Origin: Paragonimus skrjabini miyazakii
Lineage: Eukaryota; Platyhelminthes; Trematoda; Plagiorchiida; Troglotrematidae
Length of the DNA stretch: 64,000 nucleotides
Assembly: GCA_014338405.1 (NCBI GenBank)
Contig: JTDE01000102.1
Coordinates: 156,753 to 220,752 of the forward strand
Direction: 5' to 3'
In this document: piece after piece, positions 1-13,200 of the stretch
How the letters are laid out: each line of letters starts with the position of its first letter
Numbering within the stretch: position 1 is the stretch's first letter
Notes under the pieces: model-generated
The model's database searches: none
Seen by the model: the letters and a program-made list of their open reading frames with translations, nothing else
What the model was told of the DNA's origin: nothing
Position numbers and translations under genes: made by a program

Positions 1-405
1 ACACCACCATTGAAAACACCGCTACCGCTCAACGCCAAATCTTACATCATCTGTGAATTCTCGTGAGTACCGGGCCACTTACATAGGCAGAACGGAGCGG
101 CAGTTACGTCATCGGGTCAACGAACACATTCTAGTTTGGGTTTGCAAAACACTCATGGATACAACAATACCGGGATCAAGTCAGAAGGTAATAAGTCACA
201 GGGAACCAGCATCATCGATCGCACGACACCTGTTGACTTGTCGACCCCAACTGAACCTGGAGAAGGCGTTTCGGATACGTTACGCAACAAAAATTCGAAG
301 GCTTCTCCGGTTCGCGGAGGCGGTAGCAATTAGCAAATGGAAGTCACCCCTCTGTGTACAGAAAGACTTGTTCGTCAGTACCAAATTACCCTGGCAATTG
401 ATGTG
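1..405 (+). pseudogene. PLE-A: 3' end of a Penelope-like element, GIY-YIG endonuclease domain (truncated by window start)
   Basis: The open frame beginning at 53 carries the GIY-YIG signature YIGRTERQLRHRVNEH (codons 10-25), then SSIARHLL, then the C-terminal block AEAVAISKWKSPLCVQKDL, whose Glu (codon 89) aligns with the metal-binding Glu of GIY-YIG nucleases. In Penelope-like elements this domain sits at the C-terminus behind the reverse transcriptase and nicks the target DNA. The reverse-transcriptase part would lie to the left of the window. Coding similarity starts at base 1, in a different frame, so there is at least one frameshift near 50-60 and probably another near 290, where the middle of the domain reads better in a neighbouring frame. 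The frame opens with GTG, so no true start is implied. The element is a pseudogene. The family assignment is firm; the exact PLE lineage was not determined. Confidence 0.8.
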
Positions 406-499
406 TATGGATGTGTGTGAATGTGCGTGTGTTGGTGTGGTTGTTCATTTTGTTGTTTAGCTTCACAATGCCCATTGAACTTTGCTATATAAACACAGA

Positions 500-560
500 C
501 TGCAGTATGTGCCTGATGAGATGCAGCGAAATGTGCTCGAGAGATACACTGTGCAAAAAA
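500..560 (+). ncRNA. Hammerhead-ribozyme-like core, decayed (PLE-A 3' flank)
   Basis: CTGATGA at 513-519 and GAAA at 528-531 are separated by 8 nt. They lie about 110 nt after the GIY-YIG coding end, matching the position of the same block in PLE-B, PLE-C and PLE-E. The stem III partner is damaged (GTG/CAC with a bulge) and the nucleotide at the expected cleavage position is G, which hammerheads do not tolerate. It is probably inactive. Hammerhead motifs in Penelope-like elements are established; this copy is recognised mainly through its sister copies. Confidence 0.4.
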
Positions 561-2434
561 CTGCTTCTGACTTCTCTGTTCAAATTTGTTACGGGAAAAG
601 GTTGCTTTGCATTAAATATAATTTTGAACCTTAACGACTGTGACTAAAACAACTTGACAATCCGAAAGGAGTAGTGCATATCCACCCTGGCGAAAGTGCG
701 AAACACGTCACAACTCAGATTTGTTAACAAATTCTTGAACAAACACTTATTATAACAGTACCTAATCTAAATGAACAGTTAAATTAGTACCATCAAATAT
801 ATTTATAAGGTGAATAAATAGAATGGTTATGTACAGAATCAACTTGGACATCTACTCCACCTAACAGAACCGATCATCCCGTTTTGCTGTCGTGAAATAT
901 CCAACAGCACACATTTTGGTTCCATTCAACCCGTCCCAGTTGATGGATAACCATAAACTTAATATTTATTCATTTGAGTGACCGGTCAAAATGACGGTAC
1001 GTAACGTGCAGAACCAGCGGATTTGGCGCCTATAAAGAAACTGGAGTGGTCGTCAGAAAACAAAACGGCGATGAACGGCATTTTTATTCACTAGTTATCG
1101 GACCGAATATATCACTGGTGTAGTGTATTGTAAGCTGCCCCAATTAAAGTATTTTTTAAGACAACAAACGCAGCGGATTCGTCCAAACTCATACCGGTCA
1201 TAAAAACAAAGTAACAACTGAGCTTAATCAAGCATTTTCAAAACGCTATTCATATCACCCATTCATATAGGGGAACTTTTGACCATTGTCGGATAAAAAG
1301 AATGCCCCTTCAAGTCAATCATATCTCAATCTATAAGTGATAGACTTTAGCTTCACGAATAATACTTGATTGTTCTGGTATTATTTGCGTATTACTGATG
1401 AGTTTTGCAGTTTTGCTACTTGAGGAGATATCTAGTTAAAAAAATATGTTTTGGCTGAACTTTAACGAGTGAAATAAATTTCCAGGGCCCTCAGTATGAT
1501 TTTAAAATGCAGCTGACAGATTGCTTGACGTTTTACGGTATATTGTTTCTGCCTCTGATTAAAGTCTGGGCAAAGTCTTCTTGATTGGACGTCTTATAAA
1601 CTAGTTGAACATTAACAGATGTTGACATCATTTCCCATTCTTTTTGTTTGCGTGATTGTAGAATAAAAAACGAAATTTTCCACATATGAATCCTTTATAA
1701 ATTTGTGAAGGCTAACGTAGTAGATCTTCAAGTAGTGGAATTTGAAGACAATAATCTTTAATTAAGGAACCGATAATTTAAGCGAGGGATAACCTAGTTT
1801 TGATTGAATATCGAAAGCCATGAATTTGTTTGGACGAGTAAATAATCAAATGACCGAAACGATAAAAATTCTACAATAGCCTACCTGTTTCACTTACCTC
1901 TTGTCATCAATCGGGCCAATGCTTTTCGGTTGATCTGCAGACTATAATTTATTTAGTCCAGATTAATTACATTCTGAATACAGATAGAGTAGCGAAAATT
2001 CACATGTGTGCAAATCACTCGAATAAGCCCAAACTATTAAACCCAGTACGCTGAACAACTTTGGTCCGACTATAATTAAATGAAGGAACCAATTAACATT
2101 GACCGACTAGCTTCATATTTGTTGATTTGCTTTTATTTGCCCAATTCAATGATCTGACCTTTTCACTAGAATTCGGTTACGAGATTTCTTCTTACCATTT
2201 GTGAAAAGTTACAATTATCAAAATTAAGGAGGTCACAAACTGATTCTCTTATATGTGTTCATCAAGTCTGAGATATCATACTAGAAAACGACAAAATTCG
2301 AATCGACTATGATTTGACCACTTGAATAGAGATTCGCTGTTGTCAGTATCAAATGGTTTAAAGTTCAGTGCTTAGTTATGTCACGAGGTTAGAAGTGATA
2401 ATTCGAAGTTGAAAAGAGATTGAAGACGTAATAC
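561..2434. other. Non-coding, no recognised feature
   Basis: AT-rich sequence following PLE-A. I see no open frame with a known motif, no repeat shared with the rest of the window and no RNA gene. Confidence 0.5.
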
Positions 2435-2622
2435 CTGGCCACAGAAACCACCAGAATTGTATTGATTTGTGTGACCAAACCTCGGATTTCTTAACCGAGT
2501 AGTGGATGGCTGCATGTGTTGTCGGATCCATTTAGGATAGATGGCCGGAAATTGACACCATGTGTAGAAAGTTCGACTGGGGTCAAATTGGTGTTCCATT
2601 TCGGTAATATGCATGAAGACTG
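2435..2622 (-). other. Exon-like open stretch (188 nt), unidentified
   Basis: Read on the minus strand, 188 nt stay open between an AG (ending ...AACACAG at 2623) and a CAG|GTATT donor-like site (boundary at 2435). The encoded 62 residues are rich in Trp, Tyr, Pro, His and Gln (for example FDPSRTFYTWCQFPAIYPKW), a composition unlike the Leu/Ile/Ser-rich chance frames around it. No family is recognised. The upstream tract is weakly pyrimidine-rich, which counts against a strong acceptor, and no partner exon was found. It could simply be a chance open frame. Confidence 0.2.
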
Positions 2623-4515
2623 CTGTGTTAATAATGTTGATCAAATCGGTTTCTCGTGTTCACCTATTGACGTTTTTTGATTCGTTTGCACAGAAATTGC
2701 ATTATCTGATCTGCATACAGCTGAGGGATATCATCATTATGAGCAAGGAAACAGAGGTTGGTCGTCAACAGTTTATCGTCCTGATTCAGTACGATGGATA
2801 TTGTGGTTCATCTTCACAAAACCGTCATTTCTACAAACGCCGATAAATGAATGATCGTGTCGATACTGTCGGTTATGTACGTAAGGTCGAACAATTATGG
2901 TTGTCATACCAAGCAGAATATATACGATTGTCTTATGCAGACATGGTTTAACAGTTCTGTCCATAAAATCCGGTCGTCAGATATACGGGCTGTAGGTCAG
3001 CTTAATGATTGCGTGTAAGTACCAGTCAGATAGTGTGTGAGACTGTGAAGTGACTAGATTTGATCCATGACAATAAACCAAAACAACGAAATGCATTTAG
3101 TTAGTTCATTTTAGATTCACATCTTCATTTTTATGCAAATGACTGTTCATGGTGAAGATAGTTAGTTACCTAAACATCACAAAAGTAGATTTGCGTTGTG
3201 TTATATCAGCACTCTCACTGGCAAGCGTGAACTTATTGCACATAACCAATGTATGTTTTTAACAGGTTTCCTCTGAACTCACGCACTGTCCTATCCAACT
3301 TGACTTGCTTTGAATGACTAACTCGGGAATCTCTTTCTTATTATTTCCCGTAACATCAGTATAGGTGATATTTTCAGTTCACAGTTGCTTACGTTGATGA
3401 GAACAACGCAATGTTCTCAACAGCATCACAGTAAACAAGATAAGAAAGTGGATTTGATATAATTCAGTAGTACATACCTCGGAAAGCATTTTTTGTTTCA
3501 TAAAAATGTAATACTTTTATAATACTTAGCATTAGTAGTCCACATTTGGTCCAACCATCCGTCAATATCGTTATTACTATGGGCTTCAGCAATGTGGATT
3601 TCAACGAATGATTAACGTGCGCATTTTTGATGTCATTACATGAAACACAATGTTTCTAATTAAGGTTACGCGGATTAGATGTTCAATCGTTCGAAGCTAT
3701 GAAAAAATTCTCATTTATCCATTCAATATTAGGCTGCAGCTAAGCAAACTGTCTACCAGAGCTGATATTTTGATTGCTCTGATGAGTACCATAGGCAATT
3801 GCGCTAGACCGATAATGGAAAGGGAAATATCGTTTGAGTTGTATTATGTAGTGGGTTATTTTACCTACTGGCAAAGTACGCTTTCAGAGTTCGTGGTATA
3901 TAGTTTTACGCTTGTTGACAATTGTCAGTACGAACCAGTAACTCTCTGTGAATATGGACTACGTTGAACATTTCACACTGACTTTCAAAATCAAAGAGAA
4001 CAGTCTCTTAATTTTGGGAAGAGCTTTTGTGTAAATTTATCTCGTAAGCTACTGACGTTTATTCCATCTAGGCTATCAATTTTGCTAGTTGAAAAGGTCA
4101 TATTCTTCTCCAACAATTCCCTTGACAGAAACAGGTTAGATTAGTATTTGGCGTGCGTCCGAAATGATTTTGTTAGCAATTCGAAATTAGCGTATACATC
4201 ATTACCGCGCTTCAAAACTCCTCTAATTCTGTTTTAGTAGTACTGTATAAAGCGGTTTCATAATTTTAATCTGATTGTTATGGTCGAATGAACAGCAGAA
4301 ACTTTCATTAGTTAGAAAAACCGAAAGATTCTATTTTCGTACAGATTTATTCCACTGCCTCTTCACGTGAAAAATCTTTGTCGATTTACTTTATTAATGA
4401 CATTAAATTGCAACAAAAAATCATCGTGTTCGGCAAATTCAGTGTGATAAATTAACCAAAAATGTTCTACTTATGTTCAACAAAATAGTTCATGGCTAAA
4501 GGTTTTTGGTTGCAC
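2623..4515. other. Non-coding, no recognised feature
   Basis: A 105-codon open frame at 3650-3967 (+) has no motif, and a frame of that length is expected by chance in sequence this AT-rich. Nothing else stands out. Confidence 0.5.
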
Positions 4516-4722
4516 CTGTCGTATTCCGATAGACTATTCAGTTGGCCCCCTTCGAACGGCAGAAGCATTAGACTCGAGTTTCGCTCTCATTAGAGATCGT
4601 TACTAGTGCTTATCCTTGCCACTGCGGGGAATAAAACTCCGGCCACGCTCTAACGAGAGCAAAACGAGTCTAGTGGTTCTTTCCGAAAGGGGTCGACTGG
4701 AAACTCTATGGGACTGCGACAG
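4516..4722. repeat. Foldback pair of the dispersed tRNA-cored repeat
   Basis: Arm 1 (4516-4592) is the reverse complement of arm 2 (4651-4722) apart from scattered mismatches and small gaps. Both arms are the 3' part of the dispersed repeat, recognisable by the blocks gactcgagtttcgctctcat and ctgtcg...tccagtcgacc. The 58-base spacer (4593-4650) continues the arm 1 copy inward to the region just 3' of box B. Two partial copies are therefore joined head to head. Transcribed or single-stranded, this would form a hairpin of about 72-77 bp. Confidence 0.75.
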
Positions 4723-6489
4723 CTGCGATCAGTTGTGAGTGGTGTTCAGTCTCTATGATTATTTTATGTGCCAAGAGATGACAACACTGGTGTTTGCATA
4801 TATTGCCAGCAATGTTAAACAGGACAGAGTTGATCAATAAATCAACAATCTGTGTTACGGAAGTAGTGTTTATGTGAATTCGACAGCATTAGTCTTCATA
4901 TCGCAGTTAACGTCAGGAACGAGCTCGATGCTACGCAACAAAAGTGGGGTTTGAAACTAGATTACCATTCAGCTAGTTCATTTCAACCTGGATATACTAA
5001 ACGCCTGTGGACTACAACTCTTATTTTATGGAAAATGTGATACTCATCGTAAGAATACATGATTTGTGAAACTTTTTCGGGAGGTTTTACAAAATATGAT
5101 TCTGTTTTCGTTTTATGATCGTAATTCCTGTTGTTTTATTTCCTGACGTTTAACTGAATGCGTAAAACGATAACTACTTCCATACGTTAAGAGCCAAGTA
5201 GAAGATGTCGATTAAGATTGCAAATGATCGATCTACGCAAATCCTCTCAGCGTACAATTGAAGTGGTATCGTTAGCATAATAGGTAAACATAAAAGTACT
5301 TAACTTACATGTAGTCAAACTTTAAGATGCCAACGCACTCCAGAAAATGGCTAGCTTTTGTTGTGCACTTTCGCTTAAATCCACTGATGATTACAATACA
5401 AAGCGATCACCTTTGGCGAGTTTCTAGTTTAGTACATACAGCCAGATGCTGAAAATAAACTAACTGTGACAAGTGAAAGTCTTCATATAACATCCTTAAA
5501 GACACCAAAAAATGCGTAACCGGCGAAGTAATACAATGAGGAAATAACGAAGTGGCGTTACACAGTGCGATGTTGTGTGGGATCATATCATCTGGATTAG
5601 CGGATCAAAATCATTTTTGTCACCGTAATTGAATGTTCAGAGCATTCGTGGAAGTGGCTCCCGCCGAGCCTACGTATTTTAGTGTAGGTAGGACGGCCAT
5701 CCTTTAAATTCCCATCTTAGGCTGGCAGAATTGTAAATCAATTTAATTAACGGTAAAGAAAACTATTGTTGAAAGATAGAAATAGAACAAGGCATCTAGA
5801 TAAAATGCAGACAAGACTTCGTTGTAGATTCGCTCACAACTGAGGTAAGCTTCAGAAAATCAGCGTTAACTGGGGTGGATTGATCGGAGTGGATCAAATC
5901 GTTGCGCAAATTGAGTTTACTTGTTCAGGCATAATAATCCCACGATGTGTTTTCAACACATAATTTACGGTTACTTAAACGGATTGCCACCATCTCGGCT
6001 AGAGAGAGGATGCGTCACTTTATCTTTCGTGAAGCGTTGGCTGGAACGTGGCAGACGATGTAAAACGCCCTTGGTGCATCTGCGTCGACCACAGCCAACC
6101 AGATGAACCAGAATAAATGAAGGAATATCTTTGGCTGTTGCGGAGAAAATCCACGCCATTTGACCGTTCCAGTGAATCAGCACATATCAGTCGCATTACT
6201 AGGCATCAATGGAGAAGAATTATCAGACGCTGCTGCGCAACAACAGCTTGAGAAGCGCATGCGACATCGTTTTTTAAATTATTGGAACCACCCATCCTGA
6301 AACCTCAGAACTATGTTGAACTCCGTAAGCCACCTGTATTCGGAAATAAACACTTGGTTTCGTCGCCTTCATTTTGAAACATACCTGCATTCGCTGGAAC
6401 TGTCCAAGGGCATATCACTTGAAGAATTTTCAAAATAAAGGAGATCTTTCAGTCGAAGGGGTTAGTAAAATTAAGGCAGTACTGACTGC
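4723..6489. other. Non-coding, no recognised feature
   Basis: Two short, overlapping, opposed open frames at 5921-6183 carry no motif. The segment 5990-6270 is less AT-rich than its surroundings but could not be assigned to a known element. Confidence 0.45.
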
Positions 6490-7060
6490 ACTATATACAC
6501 CGAAACAGACTCCATTATTCACTAAGTTATCTATTAGCAAATCATTTTTACCGAATGATGATGAAAGTTTAATGTATCTTTCGGCAAAATGGTATGAACT
6601 GGCAACAGCTTAGAAAAAACCTCTCCGGTTTCATAATCTGGTCATGCAGAAACCCGTTGGCTGAGCCTGTGTTCATGACTGAACATATTTTAGTCCTACT
6701 CATCTATGTTCCAGACAACCAACAACACAAGTTTACTGGACACAATCTTACACTTTCTACATGGGTCACCAAACGTGCATATCATACAGGACTCTGCCTT
6801 AGGGTATTTCAACGTCAATCGTCGACAATTGTGTTTGCCGGTAACTTTAACCCTACTGGCTGTCATGCTTCTACATAAAAGTTATCTGTATATCAACAAA
6901 CACACAAGCAAGTATCTTTCCACCCTCTCTGTACAAGCCCACAAGCCTGGAGTTGTCTTCATACTTGTCTTCAATATTAAGAATACTATGATTCTATCAA
7001 TTTTATCCACCGCTTTATTGAACAAACACACGCCGCTTGTAATTGATGGCAAAAACTTAT
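6490..7060 (+). pseudogene. Decayed non-LTR retrotransposon endonuclease fragment
   Basis: Spread over two frames, the translation follows the order of a LINE AP-like endonuclease. At 6706 onward it reads NNTSLLDTILHFLHGSPNVH, the segment that normally precedes the GDFN motif; in the other frame AGNFNPTG appears nearby. Further on, LVFNIKN...ILSTALLNK occupies the place of the usual LDLVFT...PPLGKSDH region. A preceding segment (about 6495-6610) resembles the ISETWL region. No reverse transcriptase follows. The fragment is very old, with several frameshifts and no intact catalytic motif, and the clade (CR1/jockey style) is a guess from spacing. The evidence is visual similarity only. Confidence 0.35.
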
Positions 7061-10000
7061 TTGTTTACAGACGTTTCCACGAAGTTTTGTTGATGTAAGA
7101 ACGTCAGCTAGTTCCCCAAAATCTGGGCATTTCATAAATGATGTTTTCGTACAAGCGCCATAAATGCTTTTAAAGGATTTGAACGTCATTCACGCTATTG
7201 ACCGCTCAATTCAAAACAAATCACTCAGTCTTGTAAACAGATAATTTCATGATTGTACAAAGGAACATATTACGCACGCAAGCAACCAGTGATTTTTCTA
7301 CCAGCATATCGTTTAACGGCCTAATTGTCTGTTTAGAGTAAGGTATTTCATTTCATTTCATTTTGAACTTATCAAAGTGGGAGGGAACAAAATATCAAGT
7401 GGAAAATTTGAAATATGATAACTATATTGAACATTTGTACGTGTGTGATTGACATCTCAGAGGCCCAGTGCTATTCAACCACTAGTATTTTTATGTGAAT
7501 AACTCGCATATTTCATGCAATCGTTTGCTAGTTGGCTATTGATTGACATAATTTTGTTGAACACGAAAAACCCGGATCTGAGTATTGTAAGAGCAAACCA
7601 GTGATGCATACATTTGCATGAACAGGAACATCTACAGTCGGTTGAGCTGATAATTTTAATGTGTTGTATTATTATAAAAGGTTTACGCAGTAATTCACAG
7701 AAATGAAAAAATTGTTGAACGTGCTCATCTACTGAACCGTTCAGTCATTCACTAGACATTCAGCTGTCATTCTGAAACAGTGAGTAAATCTGTAATGTTT
7801 GTAATTATCGCCTTTTCAAGTCGTACGTTTTATGGATAGCGTTGGATTTATGGATTTTTAAACGTTGGCATGTTTGTAGTAAAAAATAAGCAACTGTGAC
7901 GATATGAAAGATGGTTTCATTTAAATGTTTTGTTTACTAATGTAGATTGTTATCGAATGCAACTTCGAGAATGTTGAGCACGATATGTATCGGTCTCCTT
8001 GTTGTGATTTGAGTGGAAACATTTTCAGACCGTTATGGTAGCAGTTCACGTGAGTGAGAAGTGCCTTCTAATTCGTGCTTGCAAGATAAGTCGTTTTCCG
8101 ATGTTTCTGGAATTACTAATAGGTCAGTGTTTGATTGGGCTTGTCTCTCAATGAAAATATCTATCAGGTGATATACCTCAGGATTAATCATCTGGTGTTG
8201 CAAGGTGTAGAACATTCACGTGTGAATTTTATGTCAAAATTGTTACTTTTTCATTAACCTGAAAACATTAGTCATAAATTTGTGCCTGTGATGTAGTTCG
8301 GCTGCTTATTCCTTGCAGCCGGTGAGTTTAACTAGTTCTACCGAATAGCAGTTTACTCTAAAATGATCACTCTTTGGAGATCACCAAGATGTCTTCAAGT
8401 GATGTGTTCTGTATTGCAACTGGCGTGAAAGGACTGATTTGTTTTGTGACTAACTGTAGACCTGTGAAGAACAATAACTGAATTGTAGTGTAGAACCCAA
8501 ACCCAGCTTCGAAATGGTATGGATGTTGAAGACATTATCTTGTTGGAAGAAAAATCCCCTCAGAACACCAGACTAAATTGGGGTAAGTGTCGGATTTAAT
8601 ATTGAGAGTACAATGCAATTCAGATAGCCAGCCCATTATATAAAAATTCCCTAAAGGATGATGTTATTCACCTCACCTTGAAGAAACATGCGAGTTCATT
8701 ACTTCAGATGAATTGCAGCTATTAACTTGACCATATATGTATGCCATGCAAAATCGCATAGATGTTTGTTGCACCTCAACACTGGTAACAAAGTTGTGTG
8801 TCTTTCCATGGTAGGAGGACTCACTTTTTCGTCGTCCTCATTACTGATAATAATGAAAATTGGTACTTCATTAAACTGTCTAGTGAAGATTTTAGATTTA
8901 TTTGTCAATAAAAATTGAACTTAAAGTATTCAACTCCGCGTGGAATGAACCGTGTACTAGTGGGTTGGAAATGATATCCTCTTCAACTGTAACAACAAAG
9001 ATTGTTCCTATTGGGGTTGCTTTATTCGGGATCGAAGTAGCTTACAGTATTATGCACAAAATGATACAATTGTCAATAAGGCTGTGAATGACAGAAGTCA
9101 CTTTGACGATTAAGTGTTGAGCATTCTAACAGGGTTCTAGTTGACATCCCGGTCAGAATATGCACTGTTGATGAGCTCTAACAACAGCAACACTCAAGTA
9201 TAATATCTCTATTTACAAACAGCTGGCTGAACAACCTATGGCGATGCAAAATCCATTTTGGGTGATGAGAATTCTGTAGATTTGCGGTACGTTAGGGTAT
9301 AATCTTTTGTTTCTCTTGGAGCCTAGCTTCAAGCCTTTTACATTAGAAGATTCAAAGGGCAATAACATTCAGCTTCTTCCGTGCAAAAGGACATTAGCAT
9401 TTTTGCAATCCACTTGTGACTTTAGCCCATACAAACACATCTCTTAATGTTCTTTTTGAATAGCAATTTAGTCGAGTGAGCCAATGCTGTTAGTCTGCCA
9501 GCCACTCACTAGGATATTGTATGTAGATAGTGTATTTCTGAAACCAAGTCTCAAAGTTGACTGGTCAAATATTGCTAACTGAAATTAAACACTTTTAGAA
9601 AGGCTGCCTTACCCAAATAAACTATTGTAACTGTTTTTTCATCACTGAAATGCTGGTCACCGTTGTAACCTCTCCTGATTTACTGCATATTACAAAATGA
9701 TTAACAGGCTCTAATACACCCTCAGTGGGTTGGAATGTTCTAGCTAAAACTGTAAAATTGTACTAAACCGGCGCCTCATAAAATGAGCTGGAGAAGTCTA
9801 ACTGTTGTTAACAGGGCAATGGAAATTGGTTCAACGTGAATTTGTTGTGTCTTATCAAGCAGATCACACAGAAATTAAAGTTTCGAACTACCCATCAAAT
9901 TGCCACCTACGAAGATCTTTTTCTCATGTCAGAAACTAAAAACCACGCATGCCGGCAACGTAGTATGAAGCGAAATAATTGACGCTATTCGTCCCCAAAA

Positions 10001-10114
10001 ACTGGCCATACTGATCAAGGTTAGCCAGATTTATCCGTTATCCTCGTTCAAAAAAAGGCATGAGACTGGATTTTTTTATTTGTTAGAACTTGTCAACAGG
10101 GCCTGTTCTTACGG
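7061..10114. other. Non-coding; small ATTTC repeat
   Basis: Three to four units of ATTTC at 7345-7364 are the only simple repeat noticed. Open frames of 60-70 codons (8033-8215, 8699-8918) have no recognisable motif. Confidence 0.5.
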
Positions 10115-10285
10115 AAACTGGGAATAGAAATCCGACCAGGCACCCATGAGGCAACCGTGTTGACCGCTGTGCCAATGATTTCACATTAGGTACGACTGAA
10201 CCATCTTTTGTGAACATCCAGCCATATTCGTTGTTGATTAGTGTTCGGATTATCTACGAGGAGACCTAGTAACTATCCTATTAAC
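10115..10285 (-). repeat. Dispersed tRNA-cored repeat, degraded copy
   Basis: The minus strand matches the tRNA-like middle of the repeat. Box A TGGCACAGCGG is the complement of 10164-10174, followed by the CTCATGGGTGCC block and a weak box B region. Its 5' flank (10190-10285) still aligns with the long copies at 45312 and 54217 around the sequence that reads attagtgttcggattatct on the plus strand. The 3' part is missing or unrecognisable. Confidence 0.55.
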
Positions 10286-13200
10286 TCTGCTGTATGACAA
10301 AACGATTAGGACATTTTTCCGGGCTAAATTTACAAAACCCTATGGATTACTGGTAAATAGCTGGTGTTATTAGAATACGCAGATTAAATACCGCCCCAAG
10401 TTGATTTTAGCTGCCCTGTTTCCAAAGACTTTACAGACAGACCTTTTAAATAAAAACTACCATACTCGAGTTTCGCTTTTGTTCTAGTTTTTCCGTATTG
10501 CACATCCTTGCTATCTCTTTTTGGACATAGAAGTAAGTTTATTCGTTTGAAGATTATCGGATGACCTTTCTTAAATTCTTGATTTGCAGATGTGTGTAAA
10601 AATCCCAATGAGATAGGTGGTTTCCTTTTTTATCCGACACTAAACCATCGACAGTAATCCATCAAAAAAGTGGAACTGAATTAACCATTAATGTTCATGC
10701 AGTCCGAAAAAATATTTAAACACTGCTATTCCGTCCTACGATACAGCCGTTATGTCTCTCTACAAGATCGATGCTGGATGCACCATTTCTCGCTTAAACT
10801 GATGAAGGTGAACAGCAATTTATTATTGCACAAATAGCAGGTTCATAATTTGTTGCCGAAGGGAGAAAGTTCCCTGTCTATACGGTCTTAACTTTGTGTT
10901 GAACGGATAAAAACGTCTCACTGTGCGCTTTAATCAGTAATCCTGATCTAATCATTATCTCGTGCGTAGCTGAATACTAATATGTGCGGTGACCTAAGTA
11001 TTAAATTATTCATCTGGATTATTGACGTTTGACTGCGTAATGCCTACGTTTACTATACCTACGAGCTTCTCTACGATTCTCACTTTGACTTCCACGGATT
11101 ATTCACCGGAACCGTGTTACGCAGTGGAATCAGTCCACCGTTTAAGCATGTGTTCCGGGTGACTAATGTTAATGAACTTGACATGCTAGTGTTCACTGCG
11201 AATGAATGTGTTGGACACCATAATCACTAATTCAGTGAACGGCGAGTGGGCAATAACTTAGCGGAGACTGCATACAGTGACATAACGATAGCAGGTGTTC
11301 GTACCTGGATCCAACTAACAGAAAGGTTAATCTTACTTCTATCGACAAACCTAAGGAAACTTGATGACGATTGGTCATATCTTCGATGTTAAACAGACTT
11401 CATGACCAATTGCAAAAACTTCATCCGGTATATGTCTGTCTGGTGTTTCGAACTCAAGGTTCTTTTGAATATAAATATTTGGAAAACCCTACCTTCTGAT
11501 AACAGCGGCTGTTGTTAGCCAGGCTGGCATAATTTTATCGTTTTTACTCACCCAGTCTGTTCGTTGAAACGATTTCGGATCAAGTCGTTGATCATTTCAG
11601 ATCTGCTTTTCATTCCATTGCTTGTTCGCGGACATTTCACCTGAATATTCGACTCACAACTTACAGCATTTTGCCGATTATCGCCCTTCATTCTTTTTGT
11701 GTCACAATCGTTCAAATAATTGTGACACAAAGGTACGCCAAAAATAAAGGGTGGAGAAAAAATTGTTTTGCTTTGCGTTTAGTTTGTGGTTTTCTAAATT
11801 GTTAACAGCAAAAGCAATAGCAACCACATATGGATTTGTCTATTATCGTAATGTGAATGTTAGACTGGTTGTCATAGTACTTATAGTAAATACTTATGTG
11901 TAACCATACTTTAGTTTATTAGTTTCCAGTGTTCTAAAACAACAGTATAGAAGCATTGTGATATCCGTCGATTAATAGCTCTTTTGCCTCACAACTCATT
12001 GTGTTCGTTCCAAAGATCAACAATTATGGTAAGAGATGGTGCACATAAAGTAGACGGATTATTTAGTAAGTGGCATAAACTTCCGAATAAATATAATAAA
12101 GAGTATTGAATACAATTGAATAAGTTAAGTAGTCTGAAGGAGTAGGTTACGGGAAAAAAATATTTAGAACTTCAAACAGTAGAAGTTGAAGTTACAAGTT
12201 AGATTTTAGACAGAGCATCAATATTACGTTGTAGTCAGACATGATCGTTGTTAATTATAGCGGCGAACTGTTTGATCTTTATTGAAGATGAGATGATGGT
12301 CACTTTAACAAATGTAGGAGATGACTTGGTAACAGCTTCTTTTTGTACACACTGATCAGCAGACTATCCAGTTGCTATCTTTAATACTTCTGGTTAAGTA
12401 TGATCTTTACGCTGTTTGTAACGTTGTGCATCTTGGCAGCCTACGCAACATATTTATAGTTAGAAAAAAATTGGGATTACGTTGAAGTCCTCAAGCGCAA
12501 AACTCAAGAAATTTGGGAAGTGTGATACGCTGGGATACTAGGTCAGTTGTAACCATTCAGTTCAATGAAATGCAGACACAATGGGAGGTGTTCTTTGTTT
12601 GCTTCAATACTGTTTGGTTCCAGACATTCCATGGTAGCAGTTGTGAGAGCTTACTTCAAACGTGTGTTCTTGGATCCATCAACATGACGTTGTCACGTGT
12701 GTTAAGCTCTAAATAGGTCGGAAACACTAAACAGGGAAGTACGTCAGTCATCAACCGGGAGGTTTTGCTAGTAAACTGAAGTGGGTCAGTCAGGCAGTTT
12801 TCGAAAGGATTTTGGACAACACAAGGGCAAGCATTCAACTTGTATTGATCCATACTTGTATTGTAATCGAAACGAGGTTGATTTCGAATAGTCTGTACTT
12901 TCGAACAAAATCTGCCAGACACTGAGCACGGTTGTTCAAGAGAAAGATGAAAACTACATCTACAGCTGATGTCGTTCAACGGACTTACAGGTTTCAGTTC
13001 ACGTAGCACAACACTGTGTTTCATGATGAAACCTGCAGAGTCGAAAAAGTCGATGTATGATAAGACACCGCTTTGATCAGCGTTCAGGCTACTAAATCGC
13101 TGTTTGACTGGTTTCCAAAAACATCCCGAAATCAGTCAATCGTCTTTCATTTTAACCCTGTAATAATCTTGATTGATCGCAGCACACTGTTCAAGTCGCG

